A DNA stretch of 64,000 bases from Begonia masoniana (lineage: Eukaryota; Streptophyta; Magnoliopsida; Cucurbitales; Begoniaceae). The position numbers and the translations under genes were made by a program. The notes below the pieces were generated by a model. That model was not told the origin of the DNA. It made no database searches and was given only the letters and a program-made list of their open reading frames with translations. The stretch's first letter is position 1. Each line of letters opens with the position of its first letter. The DNA lies in contig CM039502.1 of NCBI GenBank assembly GCA_022432975.1, positions 71,632,573 to 71,696,572 of the forward strand, given 5' to 3'. Below, piece by piece: positions 1 to 12,095 of the stretch.

Positions 1-68
1 TGTTAGTGAATTAAGGAGATTTGGTGAAACCGAATAGCTAGACGATTAACGAATCGAAAGAAGAAATC

Positions 69-77
69 TATATAAAA
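69..77 (+). promoter_or_regulatory. TATA box of the LTR
   Basis: TATATAAAA lies about 50 bases upstream of a CT-rich tract (135-180) typical of a transcribed leader. This is a plausible LTR promoter; no transcription evidence is available. Confidence 0.45.
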
Positions 78-700
78 ACTAAAGAAGGGCAATTTGGTAA
101 TTTACCAAATCAATTTTATAAAAATAACAAAATTCCTCTTCTTCTTCATTCTTCTTCTTTTCTTCTCTGGAACTCGCGAACCCTCTCTGCCAGCCGCGCG
201 ACTTCTCACGATCCGACTCCGATCCGACCTCCGTTCGTTTCGTTTCCTTCACGTTTCTTCCTCCAATCGACGTTCTCGGTATGTCTCTACAGTTTTCGAA
301 CGTTAAATCTTTAGTTCCGTAGCGTTTTAGGTAATTAGGGTTTCGATTTATTTTCGTTAAAAACGCGAATTAGGGTTCGTAATTAATAGATTAGCCGTGA
401 TTAAGTATATATTAAACGTATTGGACATTATTGGACGAAGTTGGATCAATTCGTGAAAAAGTTTAAAATCCGAGAATTTTAGGATTTTCAGAAAAGTTCG
501 TAATTTGAGAATTTAGGTGCCGAGCGTAAATTTCTCGAATAAATAGCTCAATGAAATGGATTAGAATTTTAGAAAGCCTTTTTAGTTAAGGTTTTGACAA
601 TTTGGAAGTTTATTAACTTAAACATGTTTTAACGTCAATCCTTGTAAATTGCTTAGGTGAAACAGCGCTCGTGGACGGAGCTTGAGCTGCTTTGGACACG

Positions 701-709
701 AGGTAAGTT
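701..709 (+). other. 5' splice-donor-like site in LTR
   Basis: AGGTAAGTT matches the plant donor consensus. The same nine bases occur at the equivalent place in three other, divergent LTRs of this window (10274-10282 minus, 20035-20043 minus, 47592-47600 plus). Confidence 0.45.
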
Positions 710-1750
710 CTCGTGATCTTCTTTGGCCGATTGGCCTACACCGTACGTCGTGTCGTCTCGAGGAGTTTTGGAGATGCGTTTGTTTAATTGTATTTGGTTT
801 GGGTAGTTAGGTTTTAGGAGTTTATAGTTTACGCTTTACAGTCTTGATGGTATATATTATTGCTTGTTTACTGTTTGTTTATTGTATGATATTGAACTGT
901 TCACGCATCACTTGTTTTAAAGAAAAGCATGAAAATGAACTTCCGCACAGAGTTTTAAAGATAACGTAAAGCATAGCACTGGCCGAAAGGTGTATTGAGC
1001 ATAGTATTGGCCGAAAGGCGTATTGGCCGAAAGGCGTATTGTATTGGTCACGCGAGGTGGGGCTCAGGCACGGCTGTACGTGTTGTAAGCGTGCACCCCC
1101 CGCCTCTAGCTGGAAAGAGTAGTCCGACCGCTGGATGAGCTCTCTCTGGTTAGAGGGATAGGATCTCGATGACACCTATTGAGCATTGCATAGTAAGATA
1201 AAATAAAGCATGGTTTATCGAACTCATACGCACAGCATGCATTGCATTTACGTAGAACTTACTGGGATTTCATCTCATAGTGTATTGTATGGTGTAGGTG
1301 ATCTAGATATCGAGGAACCAGGTGAGGATGGGATTCCTCCTCCTAAGGCATGATACAGTTGACGGAGGATGGCTGCGGTGGTGTGCTGGCGCAGTCGAGG
1401 CATAACCGACCCGTGGGAAGTATGTACAGAGTTTTGAGGGTTTTGGGATATTTTGGGATGTATTGGTTAACTTGTATAGAAATTATAGGATGCTTGGTTC
1501 TGATAGACGTTAGGTTTACTTACTGAAGTTTTTAAGGTTTTTATAAACTGATCGGTAAAACGTTTTGGTTTAAAGCTTTATTTAACGTTATGGAAATGTT
1601 TTGAAATGTTATAGGTTTGACACGGATAAGCTTGGTTTTTAGAGCGATCCACGCAGTTGGATTTCGCAAAGTCCGCTGCAGCTGGTCGAGTTTAGGTTAT
1701 TGGTTGATTGTTGTTATTGTGGATAAATGATGATAAATATGTGAGGATTG

Positions 1751-1825
1751 CTCTCTGGAATCGGATTCCAGAGAGAGTTAGTAAAAGTTAAGTGTTTAGC
1801 TCTCTGGAATTCGGATTCCAGAGGG
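1751..1825 (+). repeat. Pair of short perfect hairpins
   Basis: Two near-identical palindromes lie 50 bases apart. The first (1751-1775) has an 11-bp stem CTCTCTGGAAT / ATTCCAGAGAG with a 3-base loop. The second (1802-1823) has a 9-bp stem with a 4-base loop. They sit just before the GC-rich array in the LTR. Confidence 0.75.
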
Positions 1826-1845
1826 CAACTTGTAATTCATTCATG

Positions 1846-2012
1846 GCGATCAGGCGCTGCGAGGGTCGGCGATCAGGCGCCGCGCGCGCCATCGCTAGCA
1901 GCGATCGCGCGCCGCGCGCGCGATCGCTGACAGCGATCGGGCGCTGCGCGCTTGATCGCTGCCAGCGATCGGGCGCTGCCCGCTGGATCGCTGCCAGCGA
2001 TCGAGCGCTGCC
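1846..2012 (+). repeat. GC-rich GCGATCGC-type tandem array
   Basis: About five imperfect units of roughly 30 bases are built from GCGATCG, GGGCGCTGC and GATCGCTGCCA. Many sub-blocks are self-complementary around GCGATCGC and CGCGCGCG. The array is sharply GC-rich against AT-rich flanks and keeps overlapping frames open on both strands, so those frames are not evidence of a gene. Confidence 0.75.
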
Positions 2013-2222
2013 TTCTCCTCTCGGGCAGAATGTCAATTCTGCCCTCCCATTTGTTTTTAATCGAAAATTTGTTTTAAATGGTTTTAAACTTAGATTTAAA
2101 TTCCGATTTCGATTCTGATTTCGATTTCGGTTTAGGTTCCGCCTAGAGTTTAATTATAGATATTAGTTTATAAAAAAAAAAAGAGTACGGAAAAATACGG
2201 GTACAGTATTGGGGTCGTTACA

Positions 2223-3119
2223 AATCTACTGCCTTACAATTTTGGATTGAACTTCACGGGCGTCTTTAAGTTTTTACAAGGTTGAAAATTGTAAAGCACA
2301 AAACTACACTCTCTTAAAAAACAAAATCTCAAGTTTAAATGTAGAGAGGTGTAGAGAATCGAAGAGTGTTACAAACTTAAGATCTCGTGAGAGTTGAGAG
2401 AGAATTGTTCAAGTTGGCAAAAATTCGTTCTCCCAAGCTTCAATCGTCTATTAATACTCGTATCCGTAATCTGCTTCACATTTGGACGACTCTTTGATTC
2501 CGTACCAAAAATACGACCGTTGAAGAATCCGTACGTAGAAAGCTAGCCGTTGTGGTCTGAGGTCGATATTACTTTGGGCAGAAGACTTCTTGATTCGGAT
2601 GATGTTATCCTAGTGGACGAAATCTTTGTTTGGTTAACATTGATCTTGCAGAGCATTCTCATATTGAACATTTAGTCGACTTCTTTATTCGTTTGACTTT
2701 ATTGTTGCTGAATCATTCTTGGTTTTGGTCGTCATTGATTTTAGTAGACTTCAAAATCCGATCAACATAATTTCCACAGACAACTTCTGGCTTTAGTGTA
2801 AAATTGGTTCCGCCATTGGTTGACTTTGCTTTGTCCGGTTGATATATCTGGCAGATGACTTTCAAATCTGCTTTGACAGTGGTCGATGTTCCTTTTGGCA
2901 GACGACTTATATGTCTGGTTAAAATTATGCATGCACTAGTCTTGACTAACAACAATTAATCAAAAACGTTAGAAAATATAATACCCTTTTTTTAAAAGGG
3001 CATTCTCAATTAACTGTAATTATTAATATCATTCATTTCTTACAATCATCAATTTATATATTTCACGTTAATCACAATTATCAAAAACATAGTTAGACTT
3101 AAACATATTTTAAGTTAAC
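2223..3119 (-). mobile_element. Truncated copia LTR fragment (SIRE-like family)
   Basis: Starting at 2223 the sequence aligns by eye with the inner part of the copia C LTR: the 'ggattgaacttcacgggcgt' motif, then the leader, the 'aatacccttttt...aagggcattc' end region and a final TTAAGTTAACA. The first quarter of the LTR is missing at the left joint. Divergence is much larger than between copies inside copia C. No internal region follows, so it is a relic. Confidence 0.6.
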
Positions 3120-4331
3120 ATGTATGACATGTGTAAATGCAAATATGTTGCCATTAATTTTTTGAAAAATTACGTTTATGGAAATAATATTTTATTCCAT
3201 TGTTTTCCAAGTTGGTAGTTTGTTTCTTGAAAATCAAGAAATAATCTATTCAATTTATTGAATGGATGGATATTGGAAATCAAGAAGATTTTGGTGAAGG
3301 ATAAAAGGAAACTAGATGAAAATCTAGAGGCATTAGTTTTTTGGAAAATTTTGTTTTGGAAGGTCAATTTGAAAATGATTTGATGAATTATATCAGGCCT
3401 TGCGATCACATTAATTATGATATGCTTTTCTAAGTCTTCGAGATTCATATCCAAGTAGTTGGCGGTACTTTCCTAAAATATCACACGAGGTGTCACTCCA
3501 CCGATTTTGTAATATTCGGTTTCCTTATTCCTTGTGGCCTTGAATTTCGTTTTGGTATTTTATTAAACCTCAAATAATACAGTTACGAATGATATTTAAG
3601 CCTTCGTTTTCTAAGGAAGCGACTGACAGATTTTTTATTCTAGGAAGGAGATTTCTTCATTATTGAGTCGTCCTTGTTCTTTCTCTTCCAACGCTTCTGC
3701 GTATGGGTTTGTGATTATTCATTCAGTTCTTGAATGATTATTTTACACACTCTGCTTATGCTATGGGATTCATCGATTATTCAAATGTGTTGATTTATTG
3801 CGTCTAAAGACAATGACCTGGTCTTACAGACGGTGTCATAGGAGGAAATCTTCTTTATTCTTCATTGAAACTCAGTTTCAGGAGGAGGCTGTATTGGAAC
3901 TCGGGAGGAGTTCTGTTTATCGACAAGGGGAGCTTGTCATTTTGATTGTGGGCAAGGGGATCTTACCATACACGGATTCTGGGAGGAGTCATTAACAACA
4001 AGGGAATCTTGTTACTTTTAGATCTCGGGAGAGATCGATCTCAAGTCGAGGGGAGCTTGCAAAAATAGTTTCATTGGGAAGTTAGGAAGTGGCGGCGACA
4101 AAGATAATAGGGACTTTATTTGTTGAAGTCCGTTTGTCTTGTAACTTTGTGAACTCATAAAATGTTTTTATATCTAGGCGTGGCCCCACAGACGTAGGCG
4201 AATAGCCGAATTGCATTACCAACCTCCTGTCTCTTTAATTTTTGTATATTTATAATTTCCATCATTGCATTAATTATTGGTGTCACACGAAACACTCTAT
4301 GTGACATCATATAACTGATCTTAATCTTTCA
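3120..4331 (+). mobile_element. Copia 5' LTR (plus strand), left boundary approximate
   Basis: The right boundary is firm: the LTR ends ...TTTCA at 4331, immediately followed by a tRNA-iMet primer-binding site. Near the 3' end it holds a copia-type U5 ('gcgtggccccacagacgtag' and the unpaired leader after it) and internal short repeats built on 'aaggggagcttg' (3925-4060). The left boundary near 3120 is a guess, taken from where the previous copia LTR relic ends. Confidence 0.55.
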
Positions 4332-4346
4332 ATTGGTATCAGAGCG
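4332..4346 (+). other. Primer-binding site (tRNA-iMet)
   Basis: TGGTATCAGAGC at 4334-4345 is the standard Ty1-copia primer site complementary to the 3' end of initiator methionine tRNA. It starts two bases after the LTR end, which fixes orientation as plus. Confidence 0.85.
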
Positions 4347-4392
4347 GGTCGTTTCTGTTTCTTACACGGGACAAGATCATAGTTCGTGTGCG

Positions 4393-4950
4393 ATGGACTC
4401 TATGAAGGAAGGAGGCTCTACAATGCGTCCACCTCTATTGGACGGAAGTAACTATGCTTATTGGAAGGCAGGGATGAGAGCATTCATTAAAGCTATTGAC
4501 AAGAAGGCCTGGAGGTCTATTTTAACAGGATGGAATCACCCTATGGATACTGATGCAGAAGGTATCGCATCTTCAAAACCTGAAGAAAATTGGTCATTAA
4601 ATGAAGATGCTTTGGCACACAGCAATTCAAAGGCTCTCAATGCTATCTTCAATGGCGTTGATCCTATTCGGTTCAGACTCATCTCCACTTACGAATCAGC
4701 TAAAAGGGCATGAGAGATTCTTCAAACCACCTATGAAGGAACATCAATCGTAAAGTTGTCCAAAATTGATGTGCCCCATAGGCCCATTACACAATCCCAG
4801 ACCCGAGTCCACAATTTGACTAACACACTTGTCTCTTTTGCAGGTCATGGTTCGTGTGAAGACTTGGAGGACACCGTGGACGACTTGAAATGAGAGATTA
4901 AAGCTGGCGATGTTGACCAACCAAAGCATCTCCTCATGTGGAAAGACTAA
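4393..4950 (+). pseudogene. gag: Copia gag N-terminal remnant
   Basis: The ATG at 4393 opens a reading frame with the copia gag (UBN2-type) start: PPLLDGSNYAYWKAGMRAFI, then AWRSI, ALNAIFNGV and ISTYESAKRA. Gag forms the virus-like particle. An in-frame TGA at 4711 stands where this family normally has tryptophan before EIL, another TGA lies at 4891, and the frame ends with TAA at 4948. Everything beyond, including zinc knuckle and pol, is missing because an oppositely oriented LTR fragment follows. The upstream TTG inside the primer site is not a credible start. Confidence 0.8.
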
Positions 4951-4974
4951 AGAGGCACCTTAATGCTCACAAAG

Positions 4975-5915
4975 GCAATTCCACAATATTATCGTTAAAT
5001 CGAGTTTAAACTATTAAACGTTCAAATTTAATGAAACCTTAACTAAAGAAATTTTCCTAAATTTCTAACTTAACAAATCGAGGCATTCTAACAAACAATT
5101 AACGCTCGATACCTCGAACCACCAATAACGAGCTTTTCTAAAAATTCCTAATTCCTCGAATTTTTAACTTTACTCTCAAATCAATTTAACTTCGTCTAAC
5201 AACGTTCAATACTTTCATTATATCCTCCAACACGATAAACCTATCAATCTCGAACCCTAATTCACGATTTTAACGAAACCCTAAACGAACCTTAATTGTT
5301 TAAACTCCGTAAAAACTGAAACAAACTTTGCTAAAACCTTATAAATGTACCTAGGGTCGAGTTTTGGGAAGAAATCGCAAAGAATCGAGACAAACGGAGG
5401 AGGAATCGGACGTTGGCGTGAGAAATCGCCGGAGGAAGAAATGTTGCCGCGGGGAGGGGAAACAAAATGCAGAGAGAGAGAGATCGTGAGTGGGGAAGAA
5501 GAAGAGAGAATTTGATTTTTAATTAAATTTGACTTTGTAAATTACCTTTTTGCCCTTCCTTTGATTTTCTATTTGTTTCGTCCTTCGTTTCGTTAATTGT
5601 CTAACGATTCGGTTTTTCCAAATCTCTTTATTTCGCCAATAAATCCAACTTTTTACTAGGGTTCTATTAAAACTGTACGTTCGTGATTGGAACCTCGTTT
5701 ACTATTTTTACTACAATGTCCTTTAAATTACGATAAACGTAATTCTCGTAAAACTAGCGTTAAACTCCTAAAATTCCCAAAATTTTCTTAAAATCCTTAT
5801 AAATTATTAGGATCATAATAACGCCTTCTTTTTGCGAAATGGACTTAATTTGACATATTTACAAAAAATGTCATTTACATTAAAATATAAATATTCTATA
5901 CAGCCGGGTATTACA
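4975..5915 (-). mobile_element. Truncated gypsy-type LTR, inverted relative to 1-2222
   Basis: Read on the minus strand it starts TGTAATACCCGG at 5915, passes a GA/CT-rich leader near 5400-5520 and continues to about 4975. It shares motifs with the plus-strand LTR at the window start, for example 'gagatttgg', 'accgaat', 'gggcaa', 'taatttac' and 'attagggttcg'. The 3' part is missing at the joint with the gag remnant. Left boundary approximate. Confidence 0.55.
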
Positions 5916-7420
5916 GATCATGTCGGTCTTCTTGTGACGGCGTCCGCGGCAAGCAGCCAAACAATGGCGAGAGATGCAACAACAGTGAGTGGTGTGACAA
6001 AGTTGGGGTGTTTGAAGGAGATTTCCTCTAAAAAGAGTTTTTCATAAAAAATTTTATGGTTTTGGAATAATAGATCTGGAGATTTCCTCCGGTAAACTCG
6101 GGTACCAACTTGAAATGTAAGATTCCCTTTTTTTGCATAAAATTTTTAAGAGAATTTACAAGAATTTATACATAAATATTTACTATTTTAAAATATTCTA
6201 CATATATTGGGATTTCAATCAACTTCCCAAATTATATCAAGTCCCTGATTTTTAGAGATTTCAACAAGAGCATGCATCGCTTTGTAATTAAATAATTTTG
6301 AATATCATAAAATAGAACAACTACAAACTAGTCTATATATACTTGACTCCATTGAGTTCGACTCACATCATCATTTATACCGTAGGCCTAATAACGTAAA
6401 TGTATTTAACTGTTTTAATAGACTTTATGTCACAACCCCGTCTTCAATCACCTCGAAATGAAATATAGTTACAAGGATTCTCTACTTGAGAGATAATGTG
6501 TGCACAATATATTGACTAAATTATGATACTGTTGTATTACATCATATCAATATATTATTTTAAGATCTAACTCAATGTAATCTCAATGATGCATAACATA
6601 ATTGGTCCAAATAATATTTTTTTTTATTTATCGTGTACAAGAATCGTAACCTACACGAACTTACATTTAAAATCATGCATTAAAAGTAAAAAATTTATTA
6701 TTTCAAATTTAGATAAACACAATTGTTTGTAACACTTGGATCACTAAATCTGCTTACACAACATGTACAACAAACACAAAAGGACGCAAACTCACGCATA
6801 CAAGACCAAAATGTTTCCAGCCTATAACCTAGGCCAAGTCTTTTGTCTCTTTATCCGTTAATATGGCTTGACCTTTTTTATTCTAATTGTCAACTGTATC
6901 TAAAAATGTGAAATCACGAAATATTGAGTTAAAATCTACTAAGTAAATCTAATAATTAAGAAATCAAATATCACCTAATGCACAAGTATAGGACCAACCT
7001 CTACTCATAGACAAAAAACTAGACTCTAATCTATCTCACAATCATATGTAACATGACTATCATAAAAATGTGTCACATTCCACACAAAATATACAATATG
7101 AATCAATAAATGTGTTAACTTCGTGCACTCATGTCATGATTATTGAACAGTGCATATGAATTTATAATTATTTAAAGGATTTCATTTTATTAAGTATTAT
7201 ATTAATATATTTAGTTAATACTAATATGCATTATCTTAATCCATCATCTGCAAAGCCTCACACATAAGTAACACCTTATCAACGATATTCCCAATAAATG
7301 TTTACATTTCAACATATCCTCAGGAGATTTAATAATTTGAATATAAAGTTTGATTATTTATCCTATTATGAAATGTCATTGAAGAGAGGTATTTGATTTT
7401 GTTAACATATGTGTATTTAA
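5916..7420. other. AT-rich DNA without recognisable gene
   Basis: No reading frame resembling a known protein is visible. The 70-aa frame at 5832-6047 is shadow. No clear repeat structure or RNA gene was seen. Confidence 0.6.
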
Positions 7421-8290
7421 GTCTCCTCAGTGAATGTTAAAGTTCATGGAATTTGCATGAAAAATAGAAGGAGATTGCACGTCAATTTCATGAAGAAACG
7501 GTTCAAAAATCCAAGAGCGGAAGGTGTCGATCAGTCCAACAAAGTGTCAATTGGTGAAACGTGATAGGAATTCCAGAAAACTCAATGTGTTGACCAGTCT
7601 AGCAAAGTGTTGACCACCGCAGACTACCAAACGATGAAGGATCAAACGACGCCACATATTGGACTACCAAACGATGCCACATATTGGAAAATTATGTTAA
7701 TAATATGATAACTTAACGTGTCGACCCATGTAGTCTACCAAGAAGTCCACCAAGTTGTTCTGAATGTTCAAAAAATTATGCAATGGTCATGAAAGTGTCC
7801 ACCGATTAAATTGGATAGTCGACCAGTACCCTTTTTTTTAATACTTCTATAAATAGAGGGAAGTTGTACTATACAAACTACAAACCTGAATTCCAAACGA
7901 AGTGTCGTCGAATTCACTTGAGATTATGAGTTTTCAACTTCTACAACACTCCTACATTAACTTGAGATCTCAATCATTGAGAGTATATGATATTATTAAT
8001 TCTTGTTTGCAAACCTTCATCTTTGTATGACAGTAAACAAGTAAATGATGTCACTCTAAGCAAGAGTCACGGTAAAAGTCTTGGATTAACGTTCGGAAGT
8101 TCAATCTATTGAATCGAAAGGTAGAGCTAGAAATGAATCTTCAAGGAAGAGTCTTGGAACGCAAACGTGGACAAAAATTGGTCCAACTGCATTAGAATTG
8201 TTAAATTAAAGAAAAACTATAATATAGAGTATGTTCAAACTAATATAGATTAAATCAAGAAAAAGATTTAATAACATAATTCACCTATTA
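7421..8290 (+). mobile_element. Probable old copia LTR
   Basis: TATAAATAG at 7848-7856 is followed by a copia-like R-U5 layout: a leader with 'gatctcaatcattgagag', then 'aagagtcttgg...gtggacaaaaattggtcca' as in many copia LTRs, ending in an AT-rich tail. The 5' part has repeated 'gaccagt' and 'agtgttgacca' motifs. No primer site or gag follows, so boundaries and identity are tentative. Confidence 0.4.
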
Positions 8291-9554
8291 TCTCTCTCTC
8301 TCTCATTAATTTGATTCTACACTACCCTCATGAGTGGTCGACCGATCAACAAACAAATTCAAAATTGTGTATTTTACCTAAATGTGATCGATTGGAGCAA
8401 TATTTTGGTTGACCGATCAATCGACTCATCGCCCTTTTTCGTCCCAAAAGTCATTTCAATTCATTATAACATCATACGACAATTCAAAATCATCTTTCTC
8501 TTACCACCATATCAACATATTCTAACTGAAAAAAATAATGATCAACCTATATCTAAGTATCCCCCTTATGTCATGAAATGAGAAATTATCATAAATTTTT
8601 TATGCAAAAGAATTAAAATTACTTAACTTTTGTTTAATGCATCAAGCCAATATTTATTCCACAAAAACTTAATTTTTTATTCTTTTTTATATGCTCTAAG
8701 AACTTAAGCGTTCTTCAACTTCTCTTTGATTTCTCTTTCAAAAACTTTTTTCTTCAACACTTCACTTTTATCAAGAACTCAAAATCTCCCTCTCCTTCCG
8801 CTGAAAGCCGCAACCAAGAAGCATTCTTCAGCTACGAGAAATAAATCCAAAATTCTCCTTGGGTGAACTCCAATTGCAAATTGAGTTGCTTGCTAAGTAT
8901 AATTAATGTTAATTTATCAATATTAACTTAATATAATTATGTCTAAGCTAATAAAACTATTTAGACCAATTTCAATTAATAAAGATAATCAAGATTAATT
9001 AACTTAATTAATTTTCCAAGAAACAATCTCTTTTAAATATTCATTTTTGACACGAAGCAACTCCCTAATCATGACTATTTTTATTGCATCACTTCATAGG
9101 CCATGACTTTAGGAAACTATTCTCCATTTTGATCATCTTCAAATTCATAGTAGATTCTTCATAAATTGTTTTTAATTACTCTTTATACTTGGTCAAACTT
9201 CATAATTATATAACTTCCACTAAACTTCAAAATTGTATCTTTGATTACAAAGATCCAAATTACATAATTACAACATTATTCTCTTCACTAAAATGTCTAC
9301 TTCACCGTCCTTAAGTTTTATTTACCTTTACTCATGTAACTATACTTAATTATCTAAAGTGTTCATAGAAAACAGTTTACAGTTTGATCATTTTCATGCA
9401 CAATTAATTGGTTTTACTTACTAATCGTGTATATTTATTATTTTATGATATTTTAATACTTTCAATATTTACTTCACTTCTACATATTCAAATTTTAAGC
9501 TATCTTATTTTATATTATGATAATTATGTCATATGGTATATAACATATGTTGGT
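8291..9554. other. AT-rich DNA without recognisable gene
   Basis: I see only low-complexity AT-rich sequence, a short CT microsatellite near 8291-8305, and frames without known motifs. Confidence 0.55.
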
Positions 9555-10847
9555 TGTCACAATTTAAATGGGACCCAAGACAGAAAAGTGAACGACTCTG
9601 CCAGTAAAGAGTCGAATCGTCTGACCTTAATGTTAATTAATTAAGATAGTACAATAAGTGTAAGCCCAAATAACTGTGCGACAACTAAAGTATCACAAAT
9701 TCCATAACAAAGAGTCAAAATGAATATAACAACTAGAGAATATGATTCATATATGACACCACAATAACTCTTAGGGAAATAATATATTAACGAAAAATAT
9801 AAATCATCGAGCTCACTCCTGCATCGGATGCTCAATATCACCTTACTAATTCCAAAAAGGTGTTGTTATTGAGGAGAATCAACTGAAGTGAATATGGATT
9901 CAAGTTTTATATACAAAAATGAGTGAATATGTTAAATAAAATTATGGAATAAAAATTTGACAAGAAAATATTGAGAGGGCATTCGTCAAAATAATCAACT
10001 ATAACGTGATACATAAATAAAATAAGGTATTAATAGGTAACATAAAAATTTCAATGAAAATAGAATCACTTATGGACTTTAAACACACTATGTCAAAGAC
10101 AATAAAAAGGCAATACTCGATGATTACAATAATATAACAAGTCTAATCAAGTTTAAGATTTCGCACTCAGAAACATTACGTAATCAATTATCTTGTTATT
10201 CTATTTCACATTAATACATTTTACAATGGTTGAATATGCGTCACAAACAAAGCACCTCCACTTGAAATAGACCAACTTACCTTTGGAAATTCCTGGTTTT
10301 TCCTCGGTCGATCGGCGCCCTTACACTTGAGATCCAATACTAACATTTAGGTTTCAGCCCTAAATCAAAACCTATCGTCAAAATTCCAAAAATCTATCAA
10401 AATCGAAATGAAATTTTAGAAATTTGGCTTGCCTTCATTGATCCTTTAGTAACAATCAAATTAGGCTCGTTTCGTATCTCAATTCGCATCTAAACTGAAA
10501 AATTCCAACCTGAATTGAACATTTGCATAAAAAATTTGAATTTCTCAAATAAAACCATATGAAGTGGAAAATATCTTACCTTCTTCATTTCAATTACCAC
10601 AAAATTTAAAAATTTAAAAAAAAAAAAGAAAAAAAAGAAAAAGCTATCTTAGTTTTCTGATCTCTCATGTTTTTCTAGACAACTAACGGATCCAGAATTA
10701 GGTTTCGGAGAAAGAAGAATGAGTATATAGAGCCTTGGCCGGCCTGCTAAAAGTCTGCTATCATTATGCTCTAATATCTACTAAATTAAATTAAAACAAT
10801 AAAAATAAATTTTGGGGAATTGACATTTAAAATATCCGGGTTTTACA
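9555..10847 (-). mobile_element. Probable solo LTR (gypsy-type), minus strand
   Basis: On the minus strand it starts TGTAAAACCCGG at 10847 and may end ...TTGTGACA at 9555. Between these lie a TATA-like CTATATACTC near 10715, a pyrimidine-rich leader, a 'ttagggctgaaacc' leader segment and AGGTAAGTT at 10274-10282, the same order as in the other gypsy-type LTRs here. The 5-base flanks (TTGGT and TAGGA) do not match, so the left boundary may be wrong. Confidence 0.4.
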
Positions 10848-11016
10848 TAGGAATATTGTTATAATAAATTATATCCAACACAAAGATAAATTTGCTCCAA
10901 TCTAATTATTTACCGAAATGAGTAGCAATAGATTAGTCAGGTTATAATTATTTATACCAAGTCTTACTATAAATAGCCCATTTTTGTTGTTAGGAAAAAA
11001 ATCTGAAATATAAAAA

Positions 11017-12016
11017 GGATTAAATTCATTTTCACCTTCGAAGCATGTTTTTTAAAAAAAAATAAATAAATAAAAAACTCTCAAAGTATTAACTCTAACA
11101 AAACAAATCTTAAACTATAAAAAATATAACAAAAAAATCTCTGACGGTCGACCGATATCTCCCCGTTCTGTATTTTACACATAAAATAGGGGACCGTTAT
11201 TTTTAGAACGGTCTCCCGTTCTAAAGAGAGCATGGATTACATTCTTCACTTTATAAATTAACTTAAAAAATATCAACGATATTCTGTCACCACATTATGA
11301 AATAATAATCTGAAAATCTTTGTGATTTTACAACACTGGTATGATTTATTATAATTATTTTATAAAATAATTAACTAAAATTAATATATATAGTATAAGT
11401 GTTATAAAATTACGAAAATTTTCAGATTATATCCTTATGATATGATAAACACGTGATAAAAATTTTAAGTAAATTAAATATCGTTTGATATTTTTTAAAA
11501 TTAATTTATAAAAGTTCTCATTCACTTTATAAAGGTTTCTCTTCACTTTATAAATTAATTTTAAAAACTATCAAACGATATTCAATTTACTTGAAATTTT
11601 AACCACATGTTTATTACATCATGTGAATATAATGTAGAAATTTTCGTGATTTTATAATACTTGTACGATATATTGTAATTTTAGTTAATTATTTTATAAT
11701 AAATTATACAAGTGTTATAAAATCACAAAAATTTTTAAATTATCTTACAATGATGTGGTGAATATGTAATAAAAATTTTAAATAAATTTAATATCGTTTG
11801 ATATTTTTTTAAATTAATTTATAAAATAAAGAAGGTAATTCATGCCCCCCTTTAGAACAGGGGACCGTTCTGTGTGTAAAATACAGAACGGGGGATATCT
11901 GACCGCTAGGGTTTTTTTGTTAGATTTTTTATAATTTAAGGTTTATTTTGTTAGGGTTAATATTTTAAGGATTTAAAAAAAAAATCATACTTTGACGGTG
12001 AAAATAGATTTAACCC
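11017..12016. mobile_element. MULE-type foldback element, 1000 bp, 9-bp TSD
   Basis: The two halves are near-complete inverted repeats of about 490 bp each, centred near 11515. The ends read GGATTAAAT...TTCACC on the left and, reverse-complemented, GGGTTAAAT...TTCACC on the right. Perfect 9-base direct repeats ATATAAAAA flank it at 11008-11016 and 12017-12025, the target-site length typical of Mutator-like elements. There is no transposase frame, so it is non-autonomous. Each arm carries a GC-richer CCCCGTTCTGTATTTTACAC block near the end, with an AT-rich core. Confidence 0.9.
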
Positions 12017-12095
12017 ATATAAAAATTATGGTAGCAAAATAAATCATTTTTTTCATTTATATAATTAAATAATGAAACATATAAAATATAGGAGA

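Larger units (their letters stand above)
1..2222 (+). mobile_element. Gypsy-type LTR, left end cut by window edge
   Basis: The block ends with GGGGTCGTTACA followed by unrelated copia sequence, as expected for the 3' end of an LTR whose family starts with TGTAACG-type bases. It has a TATA box near 69, a CT-rich transcribed leader, a splice-donor-like site at 701-709, short GCCGAAAGGCG repeats near 978-1045 and a GC-rich array near the end. Most of the first 680 bases are visibly related to the reverse complement of 4975-5915. No gag or pol follows, so this is a solo LTR or a truncated copy. The gypsy assignment rests on LTR ends and architecture only, since no pol was found. Confidence 0.65.

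Noticed and set aside
1788..2118. Overlapping frames on both strands rich in A and R
   Set aside because: They are explained by the GC-rich palindromic array in the LTR.
9408..9644. 78-codon plus frame rich in hydrophobic residues
   Set aside because: AT-rich composition alone gives such strings of I, L and Y; no start context, no neighbour gene, no known motif.
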